From positions 1 to 48,613 of the forward strand of contig JAFUVK010000180.1 in the NCBI GenBank assembly GCA_017477555.1: a DNA stretch of 48,613 bases, in the 5' to 3' direction. The DNA comes from Muribaculaceae bacterium (GTDB taxonomy: Bacteria; Bacteroidota; Bacteroidia; Bacteroidales; Muribaculaceae). The position numbers and the translations under genes are program-made. The notes beneath the pieces were generated by a model that did not search any database, was not told the DNA's origin, and was given only the letters and a program-made list of their open reading frames with translations. Positions 25,645 through 32,976 of this stretch are shown one piece after another (position 1 is the stretch's first letter; each line of letters opens with the position of its first letter).

Positions 25645-26658
25645 TCATATCACTACCCGGGCAAACGGTGGCGCTGTGATGTCGCAGTACTGCCCATTGC
25701 GATATTTGAAGAAACCCGCCACGGCAATCATCGCTGCATTGTCGGTTGTGAACAGTCGCCGAGGAATGAACGCCCGCAGCCCTCGCCGGTCGGCATAAGT
25801 CTGTACTGCCTGGCGCATTCCCGAGTTGGCCGACACTCCCCCCCCGATGGCTATTGTACGTATGCCCGTGTCCTTGATGGCTCGCCCAAACTTGTCCATC
25901 AGTATGTCGATGATGGTCTTCTGCAACGATGCGGCTAAGTCGGCCTTGTTTTGCTCCACAAAATCGGGGTTAAGCTTGAGCTGGTCGCGCAGAGTGTAGA
26001 GGAACGAAGTCTTCAGCCCACTGAAGCTATAGTCATAGCCGGGGATGTGAGGCTTGGCAAACTTAAATCGTGTCGGGTCGCCCTGCTGAGCCAGCTGGTC
26101 GATCACAGGCCCTCCGGGATAGGGCAGTCCCATCGTTTTAGCACACTTGTCGAAAGCCTCACCCGCCGCGTCGTCGATGGTATGCCCCAGTATCTCCATG
26201 TCGTCGGGAGCATTGACACGAATGATCTGCGAATTGCCGCCCGAAATGAGCAAGCACAGATAGGGAAAATCGGGCACCGGAGCATCGGGCGCCTCCTGGA
26301 TGAAATGAGCCAGCACATGTCCATGCAGATGGTTGACATCGACCAACGGCACATTCAGCGCCAGTGCCAGCCCCTTGCTGAACGAGGTGCCCACATGTAG
26401 CGACCCCGGCAGCCCCGGCCCTCGCGTAAAGGCGACAGCATCAATGTCGCAGCGCTGAATACCTGCCTGCCTGATAGCCTCGCTCACCACGGGCACAATG
26501 TTCTGCTGGTGGGCCCGCGATGCCAATTCGGGCACCACACCCCCATATTGCTCATGCACCTTCTGGCTGGCGATGACGTTGCTCAACAGCAAAGTGTCGC
26601 GCACCACGGCTGCCGACGTGTCGTCGCACGATGATTCTATACCCAGAATGATACTCAC
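25645..26658 (-). CDS. tsaD: tRNA N6-adenosine threonylcarbamoyltransferase
   Basis: A 337-aa ASKHA-fold ATPase/metalloenzyme that transfers threonylcarbamoyl to A37 of ANN-decoding tRNAs with TsaB and TsaE. Hallmarks: ILGIESSCDDTSAAVV at the N-terminus, metal-binding histidines H110 and H114 (VNHLHGHVLAHF), CLLISGGNSQI (phosphate loop) and the C-terminal GGVSANSGMR and DNAAMIAVAGF. The start is a GTG just after AAAGAAAG; no in-frame ATG lies upstream. Length is normal. Confidence 0.96.
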   Translation of the reverse strand: MSIILGIESSCDDTSAAVVRDTLLLSNVIASQKVHEQYGGVVPELASRAHQQNIVPVVSEAIRQAGIQRCDIDAVAFTRGPGLPGSLHVGTSFSKGLALALNVPLVDVNHLHGHVLAHFIQEAPDAPVPDFPYLCLLISGGNSQIIRVNAPDDMEILGHTIDDAAGEAFDKCAKTMGLPYPGGPVIDQLAQQGDPTRFKFAKPHIPGYDYSFSGLKTSFLYTLRDQLKLNPDFVEQNKADLAASLQKTIIDILMDKFGRAIKDTGIRTIAIGGGVSANSGMRQAVQTYADRRGLRAFIPRRLFTTDNAAMIAVAGFFKYRNGQYCDITAPPFARVVI

Positions 26659-26697
26659 CTTTCTTTTAGTTTTAAGTTTAAAGTTTATAATTTAAGG

Positions 26698-26784
26698 AAC
26701 TATATACGAGTTGCCCCTTGATGGGTAGGGACGGCACCCCTGTGCCGTCGGCCAACGGGGCTGCCGACTACAGATATTTCCCTG
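26698..26784. mobile_element. MITE-like element, short copy between tsaD and the DUF486 gene
   Basis: The left end (GGAACTATATAC, then GTTGCCCCTTGATG) matches the left terminal repeat of the 32103 element. An internal hairpin GACGGCAC-CCCT-GTGCCGTC and GGGGCTGCCGAC follow. The right end ACAGATATTTCCC is a shortened terminal repeat. It carries no gene. Confidence 0.6.
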
Positions 26785-26805
26785 TTGCCTGTTCGTCGTT
26801 CGCTG

Positions 26806-27186
26806 TCAATCCACACGCAGAAAGGCGAAGTAGACCGCGGCAATGAGCAGGAAAAAAGCGACAAAGTGGTTCCAGTGCAGCTGTTCGCTCTTAAAAAAGA
26901 TGGTGACAAACACGGTGAAAACCGTAAGCGATATCACCTCTTGAATGACCTTGAGTTGCAACAGGCTGAACGGCCCGCCATTGTCGGCAAAGCCGATGCG
27001 GTTGGCAGGAACCATAAACATATACTCAAACAGCGCGATTCCCCAAGAGAAGAGAATCACAACAATCAACGGCCAGTGCGTGCTCACACCCACTTGCTGC
27101 AGCTTAAGGTGTCCGTACCAAGCAAAGGTCATCACGATGTTGCTCACCAGCAACAGTGCCAATGTGGCTATACCAGTCCAGTTCAA
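26806..27186 (-). CDS. DMT-superfamily DUF486 membrane protein
   Basis: A 126-aa protein with four transmembrane helices (about 6-24, 36-58, 76-95, 103-123). The motif SNIVMTFAWYGHLK and the following RIGFADNGGPFSLLQLKVIQEVI are characteristic of DUF486 (PF04342), a half-size member of the drug/metabolite transporter superfamily. The substrate is unknown. The start codon is TTG: an in-frame TGA lies two codons upstream, and the N-terminal helix before SNIVMTF is expected in the family, so an internal ATG start would remove it. Confidence 0.88.
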   Translation of the reverse strand: MNWTGIATLALLLVSNIVMTFAWYGHLKLQQVGVSTHWPLIVVILFSWGIALFEYMFMVPANRIGFADNGGPFSLLQLKVIQEVISLTVFTVFVTIFFKSEQLHWNHFVAFFLLIAAVYFAFLRVD

Positions 27187-27261
27187 TCTTAATCAAGTTA
27201 GGTGGGTCCTATAAACCGACCCATCACATTATATTTATATTATTAATGAATCCACCGCCGG

Positions 27262-28395
27262 TTAGTTCTTCGATTTCTTCGCGCACATCGATCGTCTGCG
27301 TGCCAGCTCGGCATAACCAGCCCTATAAGTCTCTATGTTCTTGCGCGTGAGCACCTGCACATAGCCCGTGCCCTCCTTGTTGTAGAGTTTTGACAGATTG
27401 ATGTAGTGCTGCCCGTTGCCGCGAGTGATGCTGAACACCTCGGCCTCGCGCTTGTTGACCAGGTCGCACTGCACCGAGTGCCGGCGCGATGTGGTGCCAC
27501 GGAGCACTTCGGGCACGCCCCCTTCACCAGTCCACACGGCAAACACCTCGGCGCAGGGGGGGTAGCCCAGAGCCGCCCACATCGTGGTCAGGCTCGGGTC
27601 CTCGCCCGGCAGCACACCCTCGATGACGATGGTGGCAGTGCTGATGCGGCGAGGAATGAAGTCCTGGTCCACTAGCCACTCCAGCCCACTGTCGTTGTAG
27701 TTGCGACGCATGCGGCTGTGATAGAACGTGCGCGAGAGCACCTCGGTAAACGTTGCCGGCGTTATGTTGCACTGCACCACGTAGGGGCGAAGCAGCTCAC
27801 GCTCATTGTCGTGCCTGATATATCCCATGCCCTGACCCTCACGGCCACTCACCGAGTAGTTGGTGCGCGTCAGTATGCCCGTTGGCTCATCGGCCAGGTC
27901 ATATTTGGTCCACTTGTAGTTGCCCGTCTCGAAGTAGGCGCCATGGCCCTGAGCATCGATAACCCCGAAGTTGGCCTCCACACCCAGAGGCTTAGGCAGC
28001 TGTTCGAGCACGCGCTCAAAGTCGTCGACCGTGGTGCAGCGCTCCAGCGCATAGCGCATCACCACACCCTCGCGGTCCATGTCGCGCTCAGGCACATTGT
28101 CGTCGTTCAGGTTATAGCTGGCAGTGTTCATGATCGCAAAGCCCCGCTCATTCATGCCCATCCACGCCGCCGTGTCGCGAGAGTCGCGCGCATCGAACAG
28201 CGCCACAAACTCCAGCAGACCGTCGTGCGCCTTGATGCGCTCAATGCGATTGTTCTGGTCGTTGGTGTCTCGGTTTTTCCACAGCAGCGGTCGGCCGTTG
28301 GCCGTAAGCCGTCCGCTCACTATCGCCGACGTGCAGCAGTCAGCCGCCAGGGCCACCACCGCCGCCAGCAAGATCAAGAGAGAGAAACGTTTCAT
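27262..28395 (-). CDS. Exported C45/choloylglycine-type Ntn hydrolase
   Basis: A 377-aa exported protein of the linear-amide hydrolase/acyltransferase (C45-like) group. A signal peptide (MKRFSLLILLAAVVALAA) ends just before Cys20-Cys21-Thr22; Cys21 would be the N-terminal nucleophile of the Ntn-hydrolase fold (CTSAIVSGRLTANGRPLLWKNRD). Other family blocks are GMNERGFAIMNTASYNL and FGVIDAQGHGAYFETGNYKW. Members cleave or transfer acyl groups on amides; the substrate cannot be inferred here. The ATG is taken one codon inside a GTG-initiated frame. Confidence 0.85.
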   Translation of the reverse strand: MKRFSLLILLAAVVALAADCCTSAIVSGRLTANGRPLLWKNRDTNDQNNRIERIKAHDGLLEFVALFDARDSRDTAAWMGMNERGFAIMNTASYNLNDDNVPERDMDREGVVMRYALERCTTVDDFERVLEQLPKPLGVEANFGVIDAQGHGAYFETGNYKWTKYDLADEPTGILTRTNYSVSGREGQGMGYIRHDNERELLRPYVVQCNITPATFTEVLSRTFYHSRMRRNYNDSGLEWLVDQDFIPRRISTATIVIEGVLPGEDPSLTTMWAALGYPPCAEVFAVWTGEGGVPEVLRGTTSRRHSVQCDLVNKREAEVFSITRGNGQHYINLSKLYNKEGTGYVQVLTRKNIETYRAGYAELARRRSMCAKKSKN

Positions 28396-28567
28396 CACAT
28401 AACTTATAATTAAATCATTATTTACTTACCCCTTCTGCAACCCTGTAGCGGCAGGACAGCGAGACCCTAAGGCCTGCACACGACCCTTGCGCCGCACGTG
28501 GCCACGCCGGGCCGCAACCCACCGGTGCCGCCGTGTTGCAGCCTACTACCCTACTATAGCAGCAAAT

Positions 28568-28894
28568 TTATCGATCGTAGTGCGGCATCTCGTCGGGCAG
28601 CACAATCGAGATTTCAACCATCCCTTTCACCTGACCATCGACCTTCCAGGGCGACTGAAATATCATCTTGCGCACCCCATTCTTGCTGATGGTGTAACAG
28701 TTAGTCGTGTCGCTCTCCATCATGTGGCGAATCATCTGACGCGAGCGCTCCTGGTGGCAGGGAAACAGATTCTGCCCCACCATCGACGCGCCATCCTTGC
28801 TGAAAGTCAGGCGCGAACGCTCGTTCATATAGATAATCGTACCCTCGTTGTCACACACCGTGATGGCACAGTGCAGTTGTTCAGCCCAGTCCAT
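28568..28894 (-). CDS. Stand-alone PAS-domain protein
   Basis: A 108-aa protein consisting of a single PAS fold: LHCAITVCDNEGTIIYMNERSRLTF, then GQNLFPCHQERSRQMIRHMM and a final pair of strands YTISKNGVRKMIFQSPW and GMVEISIVLPDEMP. There is no output domain. Similar short PAS proteins of Bacteroidales are presumed ligand sensors or adaptors. Histidine/cysteine-rich FPCHQER might bind a cofactor, but this is a guess. It is monocistronic and divergent from the thioesterase gene. Confidence 0.8.
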   Translation of the reverse strand: MDWAEQLHCAITVCDNEGTIIYMNERSRLTFSKDGASMVGQNLFPCHQERSRQMIRHMMESDTTNCYTISKNGVRKMIFQSPWKVDGQVKGMVEISIVLPDEMPHYDR

Positions 28895-29097
28895 TTGTTA
28901 TCAAGATTTAATCATTAAACATCTACAAGTTCAAAACAATCCTGCAAAAATAATGATTTTTTGCCACATGAGCCCTATCGACCAGCGAAATTTAGACGAA
29001 TTCACACTTTTTCCGCCACAACCCACCACAGCCGCGGCCACCCAACTCGCTCGCTGGCAGCGACGGCTACCCTGTGCCGTCCCTACAGCCTTGACAC

Positions 29098-29236
29098 AGC
29101 TACAAGAGCCATTTACCGCCCTGGAGGGGCGGCCGAGGGCGGTGTCTGTCAAACGGTTCGGCACGGGGGCTTCCGCCCCCGCCTGTAATCGGATAGCCCT
29201 TTCGAGGCGCCAAGGGGACAACGGGTATATAGTTCA
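29098..29236. mobile_element. MITE-like element, copy upstream of the dprA unit
   Basis: It shares with the 32103 element a run of GC hairpins (GGGGGCTTCCGCCCCC, then CCTGTAATCGGATAGCCC) and the right terminal repeat (CAAGGGGACAACGGGTATATAG). The left terminal repeat is missing and is replaced by a second hairpin block (CCGCCCTGGAGGGGCGG). Confidence 0.55.
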
Positions 29237-29241
29237 ATTTG

Positions 29242-29386
29242 TGGATAAAATGCTCACGCTCGGCAAAACTCGAGCGAGCTCGTTTTTGCTCTCGCTTAAT
29301 CGCATTTTTGGCTGCGTCTTGGCAAAAAAAAGGAGAAACTTCGTTTTTCATCGTGTTTTGCGCTCGGCTTGCACAATTTTTTTGTA
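29242..29386 (+). repeat. Promoter-proximal hairpin repeat, double copy before thioesterase
   Basis: Two degenerate units in a row. The second has left block GGCTGCGTCTTGGCAAA, stem GAGAAACTTCGTTTTTC and right block TTTTGCGCTCGGCTTGCAC, ending in a TAATTTTG element that overlaps its edge. It points toward the plus-strand thioesterase gene. Confidence 0.75.
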
Positions 29387-29415
29387 ATTTTGGGGCTTCA
29401 ATCACAACAACGCTG

Positions 29416-29823
29416 ATGCAACACTATATTTTCACACTGGCGATAGCGGTGCGCGACTATGAGCTCGACAGCGAGGGCATCGTCAACAACGCCCACTATC
29501 TGCACTATCTTGAGCACACGCGCCATGCCTGGGTCAAAAGCCGCGGCTGCTCGTTTGCCCACATGGCGGCCCAGGGCATTGTCCCCGTGGTCAGCCGCAT
29601 CGAGATTGACTACAAGTCGCCGCTACGCAGCGGCGACATCATCGACAGCCGCCTCTGGGTGGAGCGCCGCGGAGTGCGCTGCCTCTTCCATCAAGACATC
29701 TACAACCAGGCCACCGGGCAGCTGGTGGTGCGTGCCGTGGTGAGCATCGTGACGCTGGTTGGCGGCCAGCTGTCGCGCAGCGAGGAGCTGTGGCAACAAC
29801 TTGGGTTGGGCAATGAGCAATGA
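29416..29823 (+). CDS. Acyl-CoA thioesterase, 4-hydroxybenzoyl-CoA thioesterase/YbgC-like
   Basis: A 135-aa hot-dog-fold thioesterase. The active-site signature is present: RDYELDSEGIVNNAHYLHYL with Asp18 as catalytic residue, followed by EHTRHAW. SRIEIDYKSPLRSGD and a C-terminal beta strand VVSIVTLVGG complete the fold. The acyl substrate is unknown; such proteins often act on fatty or aromatic acyl-CoA. Its last 11 nt overlap the dprA start, so the two are translated from one transcript. Confidence 0.92.
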   Translation: MQHYIFTLAIAVRDYELDSEGIVNNAHYLHYLEHTRHAWVKSRGCSFAHMAAQGIVPVVSRIEIDYKSPLRSGDIIDSRLWVERRGVRCLFHQDIYNQATGQLVVRAVVSIVTLVGGQLSRSEELWQQLGLGNEQ

Positions 29824-30925
29824 CCTGCTGAAATATCGCATCGCCTTTGCCTCAATACGCGGCATGGGAGTGAAGCTGGCACGACAACTGCTGGAGGTTG
29901 CCGGCAACGAGCGCGCCTTCTTCGACATGAGCGAGCAAGAATTGCGGCAGCTCACCGGGGGCCACAGCAAGGTCTACACCCATTTCTACCGACAGCGGCA
30001 ACTCGAGCGAGCCGATCGCGAGCTGGACTTCATCGGGCAGAAGCGCATCGCCTGCACCTACTTCACCGACGACTCCTATCCGCGGCGCCTGCTCGAGGCC
30101 GACGATGCTCCCTGCATGCTCTACAGCACTGGGAGCTGCGACCTGAACAGCCGCCATGTGGTGAGCATGGTGGGCACACGCCACGCCACACAGTATGGCG
30201 TGAGCTTCTGCGACGCGTTTGTCCGCGACCTGGCAGCCGCCCTTCCCGACACGGTGGTGGTTAGTGGCCTGGCCTTTGGCATCGACATCGCATCACATCG
30301 CGCTTGCCTGAAGCACGGGTTGAGCACAGTGGCAGTGATGGCCCGCGGGCTGAACACCATCTACCCGGCCATGCACCGCAACGACGCCGCACAAATTGTG
30401 CGCAATCGTGGCATGGTGGTGACCGACTATCTGAGTAGCGACGAGCTCCATCGTGGCAACTTTCTGGCCCGCAACCGCATCATTGCCGCACTGAGCGACT
30501 GCACAATCATCGTTGAGAGCGCCGACCATGGCGGGTCGCTTGTGACGGCCTCGCTGGCTCAGAGCTACAACCGCGATGTCATGGCGGTGCCCGGTCGGGT
30601 GGGCGATGAGTTCTCACGAGGCTGCAACCGCATCATCCGCACCAACCTGGCAATGTCCATCACCGGGGCCGACGACATGATCCAGGCCATGGGCTGGGAC
30701 GACCGGCACAATCTGCAACAAGCGACACAGCTCGAGGTGTTTCCCCAGCTCAACGACGATGAGCAAGCCATTGTGGATGTGTTGCGGCAGCAAGGCGATG
30801 TTCACATCAACACCCTGGCCAATGAGCTGCAAGTACCCATCTATCGACTGATGAGCACACTGGTGGAGCTTGACTGCCGCGGCATCATCCTCACCAAGCC
30901 CGGCCCGATCTACTGCATGCGTTGA
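29813..30925 (+). CDS. dprA: DNA processing protein DprA
   Basis: A 370-aa protein that loads RecA on incoming single-stranded DNA during transformation. An N-terminal helical SAM-like region (LKYRIAFASIRGMGVKLARQ) is followed by the Rossmann domain: VSMVGTRHATQYG, VVSGLAFGIDIASHRACL, TVAVMARGLNTIYPAMHR, then GNFLARNRIIAALSDCTIIVESADHGGSLVTASLA and AVPGRVGDEFSRGCNRII. A C-terminal winged-helix part (VDVLRQQGDVHINTLANELQ) ends the protein. Many Bacteroidota encode DprA without known competence. Confidence 0.97.
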   Translation: MSNDLLKYRIAFASIRGMGVKLARQLLEVAGNERAFFDMSEQELRQLTGGHSKVYTHFYRQRQLERADRELDFIGQKRIACTYFTDDSYPRRLLEADDAPCMLYSTGSCDLNSRHVVSMVGTRHATQYGVSFCDAFVRDLAAALPDTVVVSGLAFGIDIASHRACLKHGLSTVAVMARGLNTIYPAMHRNDAAQIVRNRGMVVTDYLSSDELHRGNFLARNRIIAALSDCTIIVESADHGGSLVTASLAQSYNRDVMAVPGRVGDEFSRGCNRIIRTNLAMSITGADDMIQAMGWDDRHNLQQATQLEVFPQLNDDEQAIVDVLRQQGDVHINTLANELQVPIYRLMSTLVELDCRGIILTKPGPIYCMR

Positions 30926-30955
30926 CCAGGATAACTGCCGGCCAGCTTGATGACT

Positions 30956-31126
30956 TAAATTAGATAAATTAGGCTGCTACTCGGCAATTGATGCAAGCAT
31001 CATTGCACTCAACTTGCACTATGTTGAGGGCTAGCGCCCTCGAAATTAGGCGGCGTCTCGGAAATAAAAATCAAAAACTTTGTTTTTAATTTTGTATTTC
31101 GCTCAACTTGCACTAATTTTTGATAA
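30956..31126 (+). repeat. Promoter-proximal hairpin repeat, two units before the nucleoside phosphorylase
   Basis: Unit 1 (30956-31020) is nearly the reverse complement of the 65-bp unit near prfA. Unit 2 (31045-31126) keeps the flanks (CGGCGTCTCGGAAA and TTTCGCTCAACTTGCAC) but replaces the stem with AAAATCAAAAACTTTG and its partner. A small GAGGGC-TA-GCGCCCTC hairpin lies between them. The gap of 288 bp holds nothing else except the promoter. Confidence 0.8.
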
Positions 31127-31149
31127 ATTTGAGAAAATCGGGCCAAATG

Positions 31150-31180
31150 TTGCAAAAGTGAGAATTATTGAGTAATTTTG
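31150..31180 (+). promoter_or_regulatory. Predicted promoter of the nucleoside phosphorylase gene
   Basis: TTG at 31150-31152 and TAATTTTG at 31173-31180 are 20 bp apart. A second TAATTTTG follows immediately. The leader would be about 25 nt. Confidence 0.55.
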
Positions 31181-31213
31181 TAATTTTGTTTCACCGACAA
31201 AACTTATAAGTCT

Positions 31214-32098
31214 ATGGAAAAGAAATATATCCCCGACAGTGAACTGATTATCAATGACGACGGATCGGCCTTTCACATCCATGTGAAGCCCGAGCAGTTG
31301 TGTGACAATATCATTGTGTGTGGCGATCCCGGCCGCGTGACAATGATAGCCAACTATTTTGACACCCGGGAGTTTGAGGTGTCGAGCCGCGAGTTTCACA
31401 CTATCGGAGGCACGTTTAAGGGCAAGCCGGTGATGGCTCTGTCGCACGGCATCGGTGGTGACAACATCGACATAGTGATGACCGAGCTCGACGCACTGGC
31501 CAACGTCGACTTTAAGACCCGTCGGCCCAAAGACGTACACCGCACGCTCAACATTGTGCGCATCGGCACATCGGGTGGCCTGCAGACTTATGTCCCCGTG
31601 GGCACGCCAGTGATAGCCGCCAAGGCGCTGGGGTTTGACGGTGTGCTCAACTACTATGCCGACCGTAACCGCGTGAGCGACCTGGAGTTTGAAAAGGCTT
31701 TCTGCGAGTTTGTGCAATGGAACCCCCTGTTTGCCAAGCCCTATGTGGTGGATGCCGACCCATGGCTGATGGAGCGCATCGGGCGCGATGACATGGTGCG
31801 CGGCTACACCATCAGCGCGGTGGGGTTCTATGGGCCGCAGGGTCGAGAGGTGCGCGCCCGTCTGGCCGAGCCAGAGCTGAACCACCGCATCGAGGCGTTT
31901 GAATACGACGGTGGGCGCATCACCAACTATGAGATGGAGAGTGCGGCGCTACAGGGCCTAGCCCGGATACTGGGACACCGCGCAATAACCGTGTGCTCGA
32001 TTATAGCCAACCGCGTGGCCACCAACGCCAACACCAACTACAAAGGTGCGGTGAGCGACCTTGTTGGCACTGTGCTGGAGCGTTTGCTCAGCGATTAA
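31214..32098 (+). CDS. Nucleoside phosphorylase (uridine phosphorylase-like)
   Basis: A 294-aa NP-I superfamily phosphorylase that splits nucleosides to base and ribose-1-phosphate for salvage. Motifs: VCGDPGRVTMIA (phosphate-binding, about 36-47), SHGIGGDNIDIVMTEL, NIVRIGTSGGLQ, and ITNYEMESAALQGLARILGH, in which MES contacts the ribose. It resembles uridine phosphorylase, but substrate specificity is not certain from sequence. It is monocistronic; a MITE-like element begins within its stop region. Confidence 0.92.
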   Translation: MEKKYIPDSELIINDDGSAFHIHVKPEQLCDNIIVCGDPGRVTMIANYFDTREFEVSSREFHTIGGTFKGKPVMALSHGIGGDNIDIVMTELDALANVDFKTRRPKDVHRTLNIVRIGTSGGLQTYVPVGTPVIAAKALGFDGVLNYYADRNRVSDLEFEKAFCEFVQWNPLFAKPYVVDADPWLMERIGRDDMVRGYTISAVGFYGPQGREVRARLAEPELNHRIEAFEYDGGRITNYEMESAALQGLARILGHRAITVCSIIANRVATNANTNYKGAVSDLVGTVLERLLSD

Positions 32099-32287
32099 GT
32101 TAAGGAACTATATACGTGTTGTCCCTTGTGGTTAAGTAGCAGTGTTCCTTGATGTGTCTCTTGATGTAAAGAAGCACGGGCCCCGATGGGGCCGCCGACC
32201 ATAGGCGGGGGCGGAAGCCCCCGTCTATAATCGAATAGCCCTTTCAGGGCACCAAGCGCACAACAGATATATAATTTCCTTAAGTTA
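32095..32287. mobile_element. Full MITE-like element with candidate 8-bp target duplication
   Basis: Element body 32103-32279, flanked on both sides by TTAAGTTA (32095-32102 and 32280-32287). Imperfect terminal inverted repeats: AGGAACTATATAC then TGTTGTCCCTTG at the left, CAAGCGCACAACA then ATATATAATTTCC at the right. The core holds several GC hairpins, including GGGGGC-GGAA-GCCCCC and GCCCT-TTC-AGGGC. There is no reading frame for a transposase. The left duplication includes the stop codon of the nucleoside phosphorylase. Confidence 0.65.
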
Positions 32288-32338
32288 TGCACAATTCATA
32301 ATGCATAATTTGTAACTGCCTGTCCAATCGGCCCTACA

Positions 32339-32394
32339 ACTCTACCACCTCACTACCCTACTTCCTAAAAAGTAATGTAGTGAGGTGGTAGAGT
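32339..32394. repeat. 18-bp perfect inverted repeat
   Basis: Arms 32339-32356 and 32377-32394 (starting ACTCTACCACC) are fully complementary; the 20-nt loop has a further TACTT/AAGTA stem. No T-run follows, so a terminator role is doubtful. Confidence 0.75.
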
Positions 32395-32616
32395 AGTAAA
32401 GCCGTTATATGATTGCCGCGCTTCGCAATGTTGGGTCGAGAAACAATGGCCTTTGGCCACCGCGCGCAGCCACTATAATGTATCGCCTACTACTCTACTT
32501 CCCTACTACTTTACTTCCCCCAAAAGTAACGTCTTAACTGCATTTAACTACTTGACTACTTAACTACTAAAAAAGCAACTACTTTACCCTCAAAAAGTGT
32601 TGATTTAGGCATAGTT

Positions 32617-32640
32617 AAGGCTGCCTTGCGGGGCAGCCTT
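32617..32640 (-). terminator. Terminator of the 55-aa gene
   Basis: AAGGCTGCC / GGCAGCCTT, 9 bp with a 6-nt loop, 30 bp beyond the minus-strand stop codon of the small gene. Confidence 0.6.
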
Positions 32641-32669
32641 GTCAGTGGGTGAGTGTTGGAGAAGTGAGG

Positions 32670-32837
32670 TCAGTTGGCTATAAACGCGCCAAGTCCCGCC
32701 GGCATCATGCCGCTGAAGGCGTAAGCCCGAGCAAACTGCTTGATGAGCTCTACGGTTGCTTTCTTGGGTTTGATGACCATCACATCCCGTTCACTACCTC
32801 TCGTTGGTTTTGAAATTGAGGTAGAGGTTTTGTTCAT
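32670..32837 (-). CDS. Small 55-aa conserved-looking protein
   Basis: A 55-codon frame with ATG start: MNKTSTSISKPTRGSERDVM, then VIKPKKATVELIKQFARAYA and FSGMMPAGLGAFIAN, then TGA. A disordered polar N-terminus leads into a basic amphipathic helix (KKATVELIKQFARAY). I recall short Bacteroidota proteins with a similar KxxTxxxIxQFARxY core and a C-terminal AFIxN, but cannot name a family. Support for it being a gene: a terminator follows, an AT-rich leader and a promoter-proximal repeat edge precede it, and synonymous third positions are varied while the helix is amphipathic. Function unknown. Confidence 0.65.
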   Translation of the reverse strand: MNKTSTSISKPTRGSERDVMVIKPKKATVELIKQFARAYAFSGMMPAGLGAFIAN

Positions 32838-32921
32838 AGGCAGATGTGTTTGTTAAATCAATACAATTTTATAACGAGGCAATGCCACTATTATTATATG
32901 TAGTGTAACTAATTTGACCGA

Positions 32922-32947
32922 ATAATTTGTGCAAGCCGAATGAAATG
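32922..32947 (-). repeat. Right-end fragment of the promoter-proximal repeat
   Basis: Read on the minus strand, TTTCATTCGGCTTGCAC then AAATTATT matches the conserved right block of the family. It points toward the 55-aa gene and overlaps the -33 element of the cdsA promoter on the other strand. Confidence 0.55.
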
Positions 32948-32957
32948 ATTACTTTTG
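32926..32957 (+). promoter_or_regulatory. Predicted promoter of cdsA
   Basis: TTTG at 32926-32929 and TACTTTTG at 32950-32957, 20 bp apart, fit the Bacteroidota consensus. The leader to the ATG at 32977 would be about 12 nt. Confidence 0.65.
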
Positions 32958-32976
32958 TGCTTCAAAATTGAGAATT

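Larger units (their letters stand above)
28895..29415. other. 521-bp divergent region between PAS gene and thioesterase gene
   Basis: No gene is visible. It contains a minus-strand TATTTTTG element near 28945-28952 for the PAS gene, one MITE-like copy (29098-29236), a double copy of the promoter-proximal repeat (29242-29386) and a plus-strand TAATTTTG element at 29385-29392 for the thioesterase/dprA unit. Confidence 0.6.
32288..32669. other. Non-coding stretch with long hairpin and TTAACTACT words
   Basis: After the MITE-like element comes a long inverted repeat (32339-32394), then a region of repeated CTACTTTACTTCC and TTAACTACTT words (to 32590) and the terminator of the minus-strand small gene. 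I see no reading frame or known RNA. Confidence 0.5.

Noticed and set aside
31103-31885. 260-aa open frame on the minus strand
   Set aside because: It is antisense to the nucleoside phosphorylase, whose motifs are unambiguous; the frame is a by-product of GC-biased codons.
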